DNA of 64,000 bases from Crateriforma spongiae (GTDB taxonomy: Bacteria > Planctomycetota > Planctomycetia > Pirellulales > Pirellulaceae): assembly GCF_012290005.1 (NCBI RefSeq), contig NZ_JAAXMS010000004.1, forward strand, positions 62,001 through 126,000, written 5' to 3'. Below the pieces are notes generated by a model. The model saw only the letters and a list, made by a program, of their open reading frames with translations, did not search any database and was not told where the DNA came from. Of the stretch, positions 55,398-64,000 are shown one piece after another (position 1 is the stretch's first letter; the number at the start of each line of letters is the position of its first letter). The position numbers were made by a program, and so were the translations under genes.

Positions 55398-56375
55398 ATG
55401 ATGACGCCCGTTTCCCTTTCACCGATCAACAACACTTTGAATCAACGCATCGGTTCCTACCGATTGATCGACTTCGGGCGTGGCCGAAAATTGGAGCGTG
55501 TTGCCGGCCGCTGGCTGGATCGTCCGTCCCCGGCAGCCGAAGGGGTCCGCCCGGCCGACCCCGACGCTTGGGGCAACGCCGAATCGGTGTTTGATCTGGG
55601 CCGCCGAAAGTGGAAGCATCATCGACCGTGGCCTGATGATTTGCTGGCCGATTGTGGTCGTTTCGAAATGCCCGTAGCACCGACGCCGTTTGGGCACATC
55701 GGCCTGTTCCCCGAACAGCAAGACAATTGGCAATGGCTGATGTCGCCTGATCCTCTCCGGTGCAACGAGTTGTCGGAAACGGAAGGCCGTGAACACACGG
55801 ATGCACCGGAGGTGGCGGGCGATCGTCCGGCCGCGCTGAACCTGTTTGCCTACACCGGCGCGTCGACGATGGCGTTGGCGACTGCCGGGTTTGCGGTGGC
55901 TCATGTGGATGCGGCCAAGCCCAACGTGGCGACCGCGCGTCGGGCCGCGGCGGTCAATGGTTTGACGGATTGGCCGATCCGATACTTGGTCGACGATGCC
56001 GCGAAGTTTGCCGCACGTGAAGTCAGGCGTGGCCGGCACTATCACACGATCGTTTTGGATCCGCCGGCGTATGGTCACGCACCGGGCGGCAAGGCGTGGC
56101 GAATCGAACGTGATCTGTGGCCTTTGTTGGATCATTGTTTACAACTGGCCCAGCCCGCCGGGCATCGTTTGTTGATCACGGGGCATTCACCCCAAGTGGA
56201 CCAGCATGCGGTGAAGGACTTTTTGATCCGACACGGCTATGACAGTGGCATGATCCGGACGGGAAGGTCACAATTAACGGATCAGCAGGGGCGACGATTG
56301 GATGCGGGATTTTTTGTCCGTGTCGACACGCGGGGCGGCTCGGAAGCGTCGGCCGAATCCGGCCAATCGAACTGA
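55398..56375 (+). CDS. Class I SAM-dependent methyltransferase (RlmI/RlmK-like)
   Basis: 325 residues from ATG 55398. The Rossmann methyltransferase pattern with features of the 23S rRNA m5C/m2G group is present: LNLFAYTGASTMALATAGF (motif I), HVDAAKPNVATARRAAAVNGL (motif II with Asp), IRYLVDDAAKFAAREVRRGRHY (motif III/DDA), TIVLDPPAYGHAPGGKAWR (motif IV DPP) and LLITGHSPQVDQ. The N-terminal PUA domain of RlmI is missing; instead there is a short N-terminal part with FGRGRKLERVAG. An rRNA substrate is likely but not proven. Ends 14 bp before larE on the same strand. Confidence 0.86.
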   Translation: MMTPVSLSPINNTLNQRIGSYRLIDFGRGRKLERVAGRWLDRPSPAAEGVRPADPDAWGNAESVFDLGRRKWKHHRPWPDDLLADCGRFEMPVAPTPFGHIGLFPEQQDNWQWLMSPDPLRCNELSETEGREHTDAPEVAGDRPAALNLFAYTGASTMALATAGFAVAHVDAAKPNVATARRAAAVNGLTDWPIRYLVDDAAKFAAREVRRGRHYHTIVLDPPAYGHAPGGKAWRIERDLWPLLDHCLQLAQPAGHRLLITGHSPQVDQHAVKDFLIRHGYDSGMIRTGRSQLTDQQGRRLDAGFFVRVDTRGGSEASAESGQSN

Positions 56376-56389
56376 CGACCGAAAGCGGC

Positions 56390-57367
56390 GTGAACGTCCC
56401 ACAGAATGACCACCAAAATCAAATGACAGCCCCCACGGACACCATCGATCGCGATACCCAGGCGACCGCGGACGCCTTGGTCCAGCGGATCGGGCAATTG
56501 GGGCACGTGATCGTCGCATTTTCCGGCGGGGTCGACAGCAGCGTGGTGGCCGCCGCGGCGCATCGTTCGACCGCCGATGCGATCGCCGTGACCGCGGTGT
56601 CACCCAGCGTCCCGGCTTGGCAACGCGACTTGGCCGTTCGCATCGCAGCACAGATCGGCATCGATCATCAATGGGTGGAAACGGGGGAAATCGCCGATCC
56701 CGATTACGTCCGCAACGACGCCCGCCGTTGTTTTCACTGTAAGACGAACTTGTACGATTCGTTGGGGCACATCCGCCGCGCGATGGCACCCCAGGGTGGG
56801 GCGACCATTTTGTCGGGGACCAATGCGGACGACTTGGGCGATTACCGGCCGGGCATCCAAGCGGGCCGGGACCACGACATTGTCACACCGCTGGCGAATC
56901 TGGGGATCGGCAAGGCGATGGTGCGTCAGGTTGCCGATCATTTCGGGCTGGAAAACGCCGATTTGCCCGCTTCGCCGTGCTTGGCTAGCCGGCTGGCGTA
57001 CGGTGTTTCGGTCACGCCCGAACGTTTGGCGATGGTGGAATCGGCCGAAGATTGGTTGCGCGGACAAGGGTTTTCCGACCTAAGGGTTCGACTGCACCCC
57101 GGTGGCCTGGCTCGGGTGGAGGTTCCGAGGTCAGAATTGCCCCGCTTGGCCGGCACCGAATTGGCGGATGAAATGTCGAAAAAGCTAGTCCAGATCGGGT
57201 TTCAATTTGTTACGGTCGAACCGACAGGGCTGCGTAGCGGTAATCTGAACCAGGCGTTGGTTCAGATCCCTTTGCCTGATTCGGCCCGATCAGCCGACGT
57301 GGCCAGCTCACCCGACGCTGTCAGCCCAACCGTTTCCGCGTCGACGCGTCCGCCGGCGTCCGCCTAG
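56390..57367 (+). CDS. larE: ATP-dependent sacrificial sulfur transferase LarE
   Basis: 325 residues from GTG 56390 (ATG 56423 possible). PP-loop ATP pyrophosphatase: VIVAFSGGVDSSVVAAAAHR (about 40-58), RRCFHCKTNLYDSL, ILSGTNADDLGDYRPG, SPCLASRLAYGVSVTPERL and a C-terminal SDLRVRLHPGGLARVEV. The Cys of SPCLASR (about 196) is at the position of the sacrificial Cys in LarE of Lactobacillus. LarE adds sulfur to the nickel-pincer cofactor of lactate racemase and related LarA enzymes. LarB, LarC and LarA are not in the window, so the partner genes must be elsewhere. The last 40 residues are a Pro/Ser/Ala tail. Confidence 0.93.
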   Translation: MNVPQNDHQNQMTAPTDTIDRDTQATADALVQRIGQLGHVIVAFSGGVDSSVVAAAAHRSTADAIAVTAVSPSVPAWQRDLAVRIAAQIGIDHQWVETGEIADPDYVRNDARRCFHCKTNLYDSLGHIRRAMAPQGGATILSGTNADDLGDYRPGIQAGRDHDIVTPLANLGIGKAMVRQVADHFGLENADLPASPCLASRLAYGVSVTPERLAMVESAEDWLRGQGFSDLRVRLHPGGLARVEVPRSELPRLAGTELADEMSKKLVQIGFQFVTVEPTGLRSGNLNQALVQIPLPDSARSADVASSPDAVSPTVSASTRPPASA

Positions 57368-57472
57368 CCATCCGTCACGGATTCGCCGTTCGGTTGATCG
57401 CATGCCGTGCCGACAAGGCCCGCCATTTGCCACTCTCTCGCTGCTCGTTCCGTCCTAGTCGAAGAAGTCTTC

Positions 57473-59092
57473 ATGAATCCCGCCGACGATCCCACGGAAG
57501 ATCAGGGCAGCCAGCCGGAACCCATTGAAACGTCTGGCGATCCGTCGCCGATCGACCCCGGTCAAACACAGGCCGGGCCGCGCGCGACGTCGGCTGAACC
57601 GTCCAAATCTTCGGCCAGCCTGGTCGGATGCCGGTTGGGCGAATACCAGGTCCTTCGCAAACTGGGACGCGGCGGCATGGCCGATGTTTACGCCGCGAAA
57701 CAGCTCAGTCTGAATCGCGACGTGGCGTTGAAAGTGCTCCGGAAACAGTTCGCGATGGACGAAGCGTACGTCAAACGCTTTCGCCGCGAAGCCACCGCGG
57801 CGGCCAAGTTGAATCATCCCAACATCGTCGGCGTTTATGACGTCAAACAGGTGGAGGACCAGTACTTCATCGCACAGGAACTGATCGACGGCGCGAATTT
57901 GCGCGAGCAGTTGGATCGACGTGGGCCGCTGGACGCCGACGAAGGCGTTCGCGTCTTGATGGCCGTGGGCCAGGCGTTGGAGGTGGCGGCCGAAGCGGGG
58001 ATCACGCACCGGGACATCAAGCCCGAAAACATCATGCATTCGTCGCGAGGTGAAATCAAAGTCGCCGATTTCGGGCTCGCACGTCTGGGACCCGAACCGG
58101 GACGCAGCCATGCGGAATTGACCCAAGCCGGGCTGACCCTGGGCACGCCGCGTTACATGAGCCCCGAACAGATCCAGGGGCGACAAGTCGATTCACGCAG
58201 CGACCTGTATTCGCTGGGCGTGACGATGTACCACTTGCTGACCGGGCGACCGCCGTTCGAAGCGGAAGATCCGTTGGCGCTGGCCGTGATGCACCTGCAT
58301 GAAACGCCGCCGCCGATCGACAAGGCACGCGGCAGCGACGACTTGCCGCCTTGGCTGGTGACGGTGATCGGACGTCTGATCAGCAAGATGCCGGAGGACC
58401 GGTTCCAGTCGGCGTCAGAAATGCTGGACGTGATCCGCAGCGAAACCGGCGAGGGATCCGGCGGCTGGTCCGGTGGGGCTGTCGCCGCGACGACTCGGCT
58501 GCAGCGCGCATCGGCGCTGGCCCGACGCCGACAGCGACGCCGGTTGTTGCGAATCGCCGCTTGTGTGGGGCTGCCTTTGGTCGCCGCGGTGGCTGGTATC
58601 GCAATGGCGGCGCGAAGCCCGCGGCCGGACGTTGCGACTTTGCTGAACCCGACCGAGGTCGTCCAAGCGGAATCGGTCGAAGCCCAGTGGATCGAAGCGG
58701 TCCGACGAAACGACGCCGCGGGGTGGAAAGCGGTGATGGAGTATTTCCCACCGGAATTGAACGCGACCAACCAGGAATACGCCAACCGTGCGCGGATCCA
58801 GTTGGGCCGATACTTGATCGAACAAAAACAGTATCGCGAAGCCGACCGGGTGCTGGACCAGATGCTGGCGGACCCAAGTTTGCGTGGGATTTATCAGGTG
58901 ACCGCGCTGATCTTGCGGTCACAGGTCGCCAAAGCACGCGGCGACAGCACCAGTCTGGCCACGCTGCGTCAACGGCTGACCAACCAAATCAGCAAGCTGA
59001 AATCCAGCAATCCTCAACAGGCCTCCATCTTGGGTGACGTGTTCAGCGATCGCGAAATGATGGAAATCGGCGTCACCCTGGACGAGACCTAA
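57473..59092 (+). CDS. Membrane Ser/Thr protein kinase (PknB-like), no sigma partner
   Basis: 539 residues from ATG 57473; a longer frame starts at 57407. An acidic/Pro-rich head (about 1-50) precedes the kinase domain: Gly loop GRGGMADVYAAK about 66, Lys in ALKVLRK, HRDIKPENIM about 180, VADFGLARLG, GTPRYMSPEQIQG, SDLYSLGVTMYHLLTG, RFQSASEML. All catalytic residues are present. A membrane helix at about 360-380 (LRIAACVGLPLVAAVAGIAMA) is followed by an extracytoplasmic TPR-like part (WIEAVRRNDAAGWKAVMEYFPPE, ARIQLGRYLIEQKQYREADRVLDQML). Unlike the kinases at 1239 and 12215, it has no zinc anti-sigma motif and no adjacent sigma gene. A repeat fragment follows its stop. Confidence 0.93.
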   Translation: MNPADDPTEDQGSQPEPIETSGDPSPIDPGQTQAGPRATSAEPSKSSASLVGCRLGEYQVLRKLGRGGMADVYAAKQLSLNRDVALKVLRKQFAMDEAYVKRFRREATAAAKLNHPNIVGVYDVKQVEDQYFIAQELIDGANLREQLDRRGPLDADEGVRVLMAVGQALEVAAEAGITHRDIKPENIMHSSRGEIKVADFGLARLGPEPGRSHAELTQAGLTLGTPRYMSPEQIQGRQVDSRSDLYSLGVTMYHLLTGRPPFEAEDPLALAVMHLHETPPPIDKARGSDDLPPWLVTVIGRLISKMPEDRFQSASEMLDVIRSETGEGSGGWSGGAVAATTRLQRASALARRRQRRRLLRIAACVGLPLVAAVAGIAMAARSPRPDVATLLNPTEVVQAESVEAQWIEAVRRNDAAGWKAVMEYFPPELNATNQEYANRARIQLGRYLIEQKQYREADRVLDQMLADPSLRGIYQVTALILRSQVAKARGDSTSLATLRQRLTNQISKLKSSNPQQASILGDVFSDREMMEIGVTLDET

Positions 59093-59101
59093 GGTTTGAC
59101 C

Positions 59102-59132
59102 AAAGTCGCCTTTCGCTCCGCCGAAAGCAGCG
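59102..59132. repeat. Solo fragment of the dispersed repeat; gap 59093-59454
   Basis: AAAGTCGCCTTTCGCTCCGC then CGAAAGCAGCG, equal to the first 31 bp of repeat units in arrays 2 and 3 with one change, starting 10 bp after the kinase stop. The rest of the 360-bp gap up to 59454 shows no gene. Confidence 0.8.
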
Positions 59133-59454
59133 TCAGTCATCCAGGTGATACCTTTTGCGTGCTGCTAATCGAACAAATTTCGGGACCACGTTTCTCTTCG
59201 CGGCGAAGCCTCGTCAATCCTTCTACGCTGCTTTCGTGGTTCGAAAGACGACGATTTTCAAAGCGTAAGCCGAATCGAGACTCAGTGCAGATCCGGGCCA
59301 GCGAATCGACGGCGATCAGCGGAAACGTCCCCCCAGAATCATCCACTGCTCGTGGCGTTTGGCGGCGATTAGAATGCGATAGAATCGTTTCGATGTCACG
59401 GGAACGATTTTCCCGCCTTCCGCCCCTCCCACCGAAAATTCAAGTTTTCACACC

Positions 59455-59871
59455 ATGAACACCAACCTTCGTCGTCGATGCACCGCCCTGACCGCGTTGG
59501 CGTTGCTGGCCGTCGCCGGCATGATGACCGCCGACGCCGAACCGGGATTAGAAAAGATGGAAAAAGGCACGCTGCGTCACGTCGTGATGTTCAAATTCAA
59601 GGATTCCAGCAGCGATAGCGACGTCCAAGGTGTCGTCGACGCCTTTCGTGCCTTGCCCAAACGGATCCCTGAAATCGCGGACTTCGAATACGGCACCAAC
59701 AACAGCCCCGAAGGCTTGAACGAGGGCCTGACGCACTGCTTTCTGGTCAGCTTCAAGAGCGAAGAAGATCGGGCAAAGTACCTGCCGCACCCCGCCCACA
59801 AGGAATTTGTCGGCGTGCTGAAGCCGCATTTGGACAAGGTCGTCGTGATCGACTATTGGGCCGACAAATAG
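59455..59871 (+). CDS. Secreted Dabb-domain (stress-response barrel) protein
   Basis: 138 residues from ATG 59455 with a signal peptide (LTALALLAVAGMMTADA). The rest is one dimeric alpha/beta-barrel (Dabb, PF07876) domain: LRHVVMFKFKDSSSDSDVQGVVDAFRALPKRIPEI in outline (core LRHVVMFKFKD), FEYGTNNSPEGLNEGLTHCFLVSF and KYLPHPAHKEFVGVLKPHLDKVVVIDY (core HPAHKEFV). The His residues match the family pattern. Dabb proteins are stress-linked or polyketide-cyclase-like and their activity in planctomycetes is unknown. The export signal is the unusual point. Monocistronic in appearance. Confidence 0.9.
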   Translation: MNTNLRRRCTALTALALLAVAGMMTADAEPGLEKMEKGTLRHVVMFKFKDSSSDSDVQGVVDAFRALPKRIPEIADFEYGTNNSPEGLNEGLTHCFLVSFKSEEDRAKYLPHPAHKEFVGVLKPHLDKVVVIDYWADK

Positions 59872-60064
59872 CCGCCGGGGCGGTTCGGGCGGGTCGACGT
59901 CGACCGACCGGTGCATTCGCGACAATCCTCACCGTCGGTCCTCAAAAACGTTGCCGTTTTGACCGCTGTCGGATGCGAAATTCGGCCGGCGCTTGATTAT
60001 TCTTGAAGGCGTCGCCGCTACCGCCGCGCCGTCGCATCGTCCGATTCTTCTCGTCGAATCATCC

Positions 60065-60313
60065 ATGATCTACTTCATCTTCTGGACCATCCTGATCGTC
60101 GCCATCGCCGCCTCGGTGCCGGTCGTCAATGCGATCGAGAACAAGAAACGGCGCGAAGCCTTGGGGCCGGTGGCCGAAGAAGAACCGGTTGCCGAGGAGG
60201 ATGCGTTCGAGGCGGAAGCAGAGGAAATGGACGAACCGGCGGAATTTGGCGAACCGGTCGGCGAAGAACCCGTGGCCGATGACTTTTCGGCGTTCGACGA
60301 AGAATTCAAGTAA
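60065..60313 (+). CDS. Small membrane protein with acidic tail
   Basis: 82 residues from ATG 60065. One N-terminal transmembrane helix (MIYFIFWTILIVAIAASVPVV) and a short basic stop (ENKKRREA) are followed by a very acidic tail with repeats of EEPV (EEEPVAEEDAFEAEAEE, GEPVGEEPVADDFSAFDEEF). Family unknown. The tail on the cytoplasmic side would give a strongly negative patch near the membrane. A longer frame starts at 59993, but the TM-opening ATG is preferred. It stands alone between two genes. Confidence 0.7.
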   Translation: MIYFIFWTILIVAIAASVPVVNAIENKKRREALGPVAEEEPVAEEDAFEAEAEEMDEPAEFGEPVGEEPVADDFSAFDEEFK

Positions 60314-60362
60314 GGCGATTTTCCGTCAGCCAACTCGTGCCACGCTCAGCACCGTGGCGTCG

Positions 60363-61094
60363 TCACGCCTGGGGTCGCGGGCGGCGAGGGAACGAGGGCG
60401 GCTGGCCCAGCCAATCCGGGTGATGCCCGTCACGCACCGCCAGCAACACGGCTTTTCCATGGGCATGTTCCGGCCCGTGCGTGTAATCCCATTCGATGCG
60501 TTCGGCGTACTGCAGGATCCGCAGACCCGATTCCGGACGCACCGCCCACTGCGCCAATTGGTTTGGGCGAAAATAATTCACCACCGCCGACGCCGTCTCG
60601 CTGACCGGGCGGGAACTGTCGCACCCCGGCGGTTGATCGCATCCTGGGTCCTCGGTCGTGTGGACTTCGGCGTACAAAAATCCGTCGCTGCGAAGTGATT
60701 GACAGATCCGATCCCACACCACCGCGGCATCCGCGGATGGAATGTGATCCAGCATGGTGGTGGCGACCACGCCGGCCAGCGTTCCGGTCGGAAAATCGAC
60801 GTCGCGGACATCGCTGCAGATCACGTTGACATTCTCGTGGCATCCGTCGGTCGCCGATCGCTCGGCGATGCGGTCCAATCCACGCTGGCTGATGTCGATC
60901 GCGGTGACACGAAAGCCTGATTTCGCCAACGCGATCGTGTCGCGACCCGCACCGGCGGCCAAGTCGTAAACGTCACCCTCGCCGCCGACTTGATTTAGAT
61001 AGGCCGACAACATCGCCGAAGCCGTCATGCCGTACGCGACGTCGTCGCGGTCATAGGCTTCGTAAAACGGATCGGTCGATGATGGCGAAGTCAT
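60363..61094 (-). CDS. SAM-dependent methyltransferase (class I)
   Basis: 243 residues from ATG 61094; the open frame continues to 61244 but adds basic residues only. Methyltransferase motif I is VYDLAAGAGRDTIALAKSGF (about 42-61), with VTAIDISQRGLDRIA, NVICSDVRDVDFP, and VVATTMLDHIPSADAAVVWD carrying the post-I motifs. Resembles the UbiE/TehB-like methyltransferases of small molecules. The C-terminal part has ASAVVNYFRPNQLAQW and ILQYAERIEWDYTHGPEHAHGKAV (core EWDYTHGPEHAHG), reminiscent of TehB-like tellurite-resistance methyltransferases. Substrate unknown. Divergent from the DUF1549 gene. Confidence 0.82.
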   Translation of the reverse strand: MTSPSSTDPFYEAYDRDDVAYGMTASAMLSAYLNQVGGEGDVYDLAAGAGRDTIALAKSGFRVTAIDISQRGLDRIAERSATDGCHENVNVICSDVRDVDFPTGTLAGVVATTMLDHIPSADAAVVWDRICQSLRSDGFLYAEVHTTEDPGCDQPPGCDSSRPVSETASAVVNYFRPNQLAQWAVRPESGLRILQYAERIEWDYTHGPEHAHGKAVLLAVRDGHHPDWLGQPPSFPRRPRPQA

Positions 61095-61279
61095 GCGTTG
61101 TCGTCGGTGGTTGAAACATCGGAATCGGCAAAGGGTATCCGCCAAAGCATAGCGTGCCGTCGACCCCGCCATCGATCGCCCGATTTTGCAAGCCGAGAAG
61201 AATTTCACCAAGATAGAGTGCAACGGAACGAATCGGCGTTTCAACCATCACGCATCTCCTTCATCCACGGTCGACGATC

Positions 61280-62989
61280 ATGCCCACGATCCGGCACACC
61301 TCCGCCGTCGCACTACGCTGGATGTGGTTGACCACGGTCCTGTTCCTGGCCGCGCTGTATCTGTTGTCGGGCCTGACCGTACCGCCGTCGCCCGTTGCGA
61401 CCGAACCAAAAAATGTGTCTGCCGCATCGCTGATGCCATCGGCTTCGTCGCCGGACCCGTTGTCGGAATTGCCTGCCGACCTTCGCGACGTCGTTGTGCA
61501 GCTGAACCAGGCCCGCGCGAACCGTTTGGCGGACTTGGATTTGGAATCGGCGGACGTCGCGGATTGGACCACGATCTGTCGCCGACTGTCGCTATCGCTG
61601 GTCGGAACCGGCATGTCGATGCAGGAGATCCGCCAGTTACAGTCATTGCCCGAATCGGAGCGGACGGCGCGTCATCTGCGCACCCTCTTGTCCAGCACGC
61701 GACACCATGATTATTGGGCGGAACGCTACACACGGTTTCTGGTCGGCGCCGAAGAAGGACCTTTCTTGGTGTTCCGTCGGCGTCGCTTTCGGCATTGGCT
61801 GGCCGACCAGTTTGCATCCAACCGCCGGTATGACGGCATCGTCCGTGATTTGATCACCGCCGAAGGTTTGTGGACCGACCGGCCGGAAGTCAACTTTTAC
61901 ACCGTGACCTACGACAGTGGGGATGATGGTCCCGATCCGATCCGCTTGGCCGCGCGGACGTCCCGCGTGTTCTTAGGATTGCGAATCGATTGCTTGCAGT
62001 GTCACGACGACTTCTTGGGAAACGTTTCGTTGGGGGACGCGGATGACTTGCGATTCGGCACCCAACAAGACTTTCATCAACTGGCCGCGTTCTTCACCGC
62101 CGCACGCTCCAACGGGCTGCAAGGCGTTCGCAACGGTCCGGTCGATTACCAGTACAAGTACTTGGACAGCGACCAAGAAGAAAGCGTGCCGGCGGCGGTG
62201 CCGTTTGGCGAAGCTTGGATGCCGGAATCGGGAAACCCGCGACGGCGTTTGGCAACTTGGTTGACGTCATCGGAAAACCGACAAGCGGCTCGTTCGGCGG
62301 TCAGTCACGTGTGGGCGTTGTTGTTCGGTCGCGCTCGTGGGGAAAGCGTCGACAATCTGCCGCTGGACGAACCGATGGATGCGGAAACAAAAATCTTGGT
62401 CGATGACTTCATCGCCAACGGTTTCGATCTTCGACGGCTGATCGCGGCAATCGTGATGTCGGACGAATTTCGCGTCGACAGTCGAGCGGGATTTCACGTG
62501 ACCGCGCGTCACGATGCGGCCGGTGCCGTCTTTCCGCTCGTTCGACTGCGTCCCGAACAGATTGCCGGCAGCGTCATTCAAAGCTCGCGGGTTCACACGA
62601 TTGATCGCGACAGTTCCTTCCTTGTCCAATTGCAAAAGTTTGGCGGAACGAACGACTTTTTGAAACGTTACGGTGATCGTGGCGAAGACGAATTCGCCGA
62701 CGACGCCACGACGATCAGCCAGCGTTTGGTGATGCTGAACGGAAAGCTGGTGGACGAATCGGTCGACTATAACCCGGTGCTCAATGCGTCCGCCCACGTG
62801 TTGATGTTCAGTGGTGAAGACGACGAAATCGTCCGCAACGCTTACTGGTGCGTCTTAAACCGGCCGCCCGACCAGGAAGAAATCGACCACTTTGTCGCGC
62901 GGCTGGACGCCACGGATTATCGACGTGGCGCGATCGAAGATTTGTTTTGGACGCTGCTCAACAGCAGCGAATTTGCTTGGAACCACTGA
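61280..62989 (+). CDS. DUF1549/DUF1553 protein (secreted)
   Basis: 569 residues from ATG 61280. A signal-like anchor (WMWLTTVLFLAALYLLSGL) is followed by the DUF1549 domain (about 85-260) with VFLGLRIDCLQCHDDFLGN: its CLQCH matches a cytochrome-c-type heme-binding CxxCH, a typical point in this family. Next comes DUF1553 (about 300-560): RRRLATWLTSSENRQAARSAVSHVWALLFGRARGES in outline (core NRQAARSAVSHVWALLFGR), SAHVLMFSGEDDEIVRNAYW and LNRPPDQEEIDHFVARL. These two are nearly always encoded before a DUF1501 gene in Planctomycetes, as here, with the DUF1501 start 11 bp later. The pair is thought to act at the envelope, with unknown reaction. Confidence 0.93.
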   Translation: MPTIRHTSAVALRWMWLTTVLFLAALYLLSGLTVPPSPVATEPKNVSAASLMPSASSPDPLSELPADLRDVVVQLNQARANRLADLDLESADVADWTTICRRLSLSLVGTGMSMQEIRQLQSLPESERTARHLRTLLSSTRHHDYWAERYTRFLVGAEEGPFLVFRRRRFRHWLADQFASNRRYDGIVRDLITAEGLWTDRPEVNFYTVTYDSGDDGPDPIRLAARTSRVFLGLRIDCLQCHDDFLGNVSLGDADDLRFGTQQDFHQLAAFFTAARSNGLQGVRNGPVDYQYKYLDSDQEESVPAAVPFGEAWMPESGNPRRRLATWLTSSENRQAARSAVSHVWALLFGRARGESVDNLPLDEPMDAETKILVDDFIANGFDLRRLIAAIVMSDEFRVDSRAGFHVTARHDAAGAVFPLVRLRPEQIAGSVIQSSRVHTIDRDSSFLVQLQKFGGTNDFLKRYGDRGEDEFADDATTISQRLVMLNGKLVDESVDYNPVLNASAHVLMFSGEDDEIVRNAYWCVLNRPPDQEEIDHFVARLDATDYRRGAIEDLFWTLLNSSEFAWNH

Positions 62990-63000
62990 CGGATCACCCG

Positions 63001-64000
63001 ATGTTCAATCGCTTTTGCCGACCCGAATTGCATTGCCACCGCCGGACGTTGCTGGGGGCAGGATTCAGTGGGGCATCGATGTTGACGCCGATCGCTCGTG
63101 CCTTGGCGGCCGCCGAAGCATCGGGCAGGATCGATCCGTCGCAGCCGCGCAGCGTCATTTTGCTGTGGATGGAAGGCGGCCCCAGCCAACTGGAAACATT
63201 CGACCCACATCCGGGGACCTCGCATGGCGGCGATGTGAAGTCGATTGAAACCACGGCCAAGGGAATCCGGATTTCCGACTTGCTGCCGCAAACCGCCACG
63301 CAAATGCACTTGGCATCGTTGATCCGCAGTGTGGTGGGAAACGAAGGCGAACACCACCGCGCGATTTACCAAGTCAAAACCGGCTATCGTCCCGACCCGA
63401 CGTTGACCCATCCGTCGATCGGCGCGATTCTGTGCGAACATGATTCCCAAGCGTTCGACTTGCCCCGGCACGTTTGCATCTTGCCCGGTAATTCACCGGG
63501 GCGCGGGGGATATTTGGGCGGAAAATTCGACGCCTTCAAAGTCAACGATCCTGCCGGACCGGTGACCGATGTCCAGCGGCGGGTCGACCCCGAACGGTAC
63601 GACGCCCGTATCGGCGATCTGATGGATGTGGTGGAAAAGAATTTTGCTCGCGGACGTCTGGCCGATTTAGAAACCGTGCGAACGTTGCACCGTGGGTCCA
63701 CCGACGCGGCGCTACAGATGATGTCCAGCGAGCAATTGACCGCGTTCGATGTGACACAAGAAAGTGCATCGGAGCTGGAAGCCTTTGGCGACACCGCGTT
63801 CGGACGTGGTTGTTTGGCGGCCACACGTTTGATCGAAACCGGCGTGCGATGTGTGGAAGTGAACTTGGGCGGATGGGATTCACATGTCACCAATCACACA
63901 CTGCAGTCATCCGCCTGCGAAACGTTGGATCCTGCCCTGGCGTCGCTGTTGCGTCGACTGGAACAACGGGACCTGTTGTCCACGACGTTGGTCGTGTGCG
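63001..64000 (+). CDS. DUF1501 protein (3' end cut by window edge)
   Basis: At least 333 residues from ATG 63001, open to the right edge. N-terminal Tat-like or signal segment (CHRRTLLGAGFSGASMLTPIARALAA) with RR. Family features: SVILLWMEGGPSQLETFDPHPG (core WMEGGPSQLETFDPHPG), LIRSVVGNEGEHHRAIYQVKTG, HPSIGAIL, LPGNSPGRGGYLGGKFDAF, and a middle metal-binding segment RCVEVNLGGWDSHVTNHT. DUF1501 belongs to the alkaline-phosphatase-like superfamily and is exported; its activity is unknown. It follows the DUF1549/1553 gene by 11 bp, so one transcript is likely. The C-terminus lies beyond the window. Confidence 0.93.
   Translation, partial: MFNRFCRPELHCHRRTLLGAGFSGASMLTPIARALAAAEASGRIDPSQPRSVILLWMEGGPSQLETFDPHPGTSHGGDVKSIETTAKGIRISDLLPQTATQMHLASLIRSVVGNEGEHHRAIYQVKTGYRPDPTLTHPSIGAILCEHDSQAFDLPRHVCILPGNSPGRGGYLGGKFDAFKVNDPAGPVTDVQRRVDPERYDARIGDLMDVVEKNFARGRLADLETVRTLHRGSTDAALQMMSSEQLTAFDVTQESASELEAFGDTAFGRGCLAATRLIETGVRCVEVNLGGWDSHVTNHTLQSSACETLDPALASLLRRLEQRDLLSTTLVVC

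Overview
The window reads as chromosomal DNA of a planctomycete, most likely family Pirellulaceae (Rhodopirellula-like). Supporting signs: a DUF1549/DUF1553 gene followed by a DUF1501 gene, a DUF1559 pilin-like protein, Hanks-type Ser/Thr kinases beside ECF sigma genes, secreted formylglycine sulfatases, a family 97 glycosidase and many short palindromic repeats at gene ends. No transposase, phage gene or CRISPR array was seen. Assignment to a genus is not possible from the sequence alone.

Layout. 0-3.2 kb: BlaI-type repressor (cut by the left edge), then an ECF sigma factor overlapping a Ser/Thr kinase whose N-terminus carries an anti-sigma zinc motif. 3.2-10 kb: a secreted double-thioredoxin-fold protein, then (all minus strand) an RND pump, its membrane-fusion protein and a MarR regulator. 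10-15.6 kb: secreted GH97 glycosidase, then a second ECF sigma plus anti-sigma-kinase pair. 15.7-23.6 kb: a carbohydrate locus with two sulfatases, a SASA-type esterase, a polysaccharide-lyase-like protein and a secreted FAD oxidoreductase. 23.9-24.6 kb: tRNA-Glu and csrA, followed by about 950 bp with no supported gene. 25.5-31.4 kb: DUF2203 protein, prepilin peptidase, a low-complexity secreted protein, DNA polymerase X. 31.5-34.7 kb: rpsB-tsf-pyrH (minus). 35-39 kb: small membrane proteins, HDOD protein, DUF1080 protein, tmk. 39.1-46.5 kb: a tandem repeat array, eno, ribE, rsmA, mfd. 46.7-51.4 kb: Gfo/Idh/MocA oxidoreductase, repeats, frr, a FloA-like flotillin, a coiled-coil protein, a further repeat array. 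51.4-59.1 kb: DUF1559 protein, a cysteine-desulfurase homologue lacking its key residues, a lipoprotein, a methyltransferase, larE, a third Ser/Thr kinase. 59.4-64 kb: Dabb protein, small membrane protein, methyltransferase, and a DUF1549/1553-DUF1501 pair running off the right edge.

How the parts fit. Housekeeping functions (translation: rpsB, tsf, frr, rsmA, tRNA; nucleotides: pyrH, tmk; repair: mfd, polX; glycolysis: eno) are interleaved with surface signalling (two sigma/anti-sigma-kinase modules and one lone kinase) and secreted polysaccharide-degrading enzymes. The most distinctive features are (i) a family of 176-179 bp tandem repeats in three arrays plus one fragment, each starting just after a stop codon and more alike within an array than between arrays; (ii) other palindromic elements lying inside genes or supplying their stop codons and C-terminal tails; and (iii) a NifS/IscS-like protein in which the PLP lysine is arginine and the catalytic cysteine is absent.
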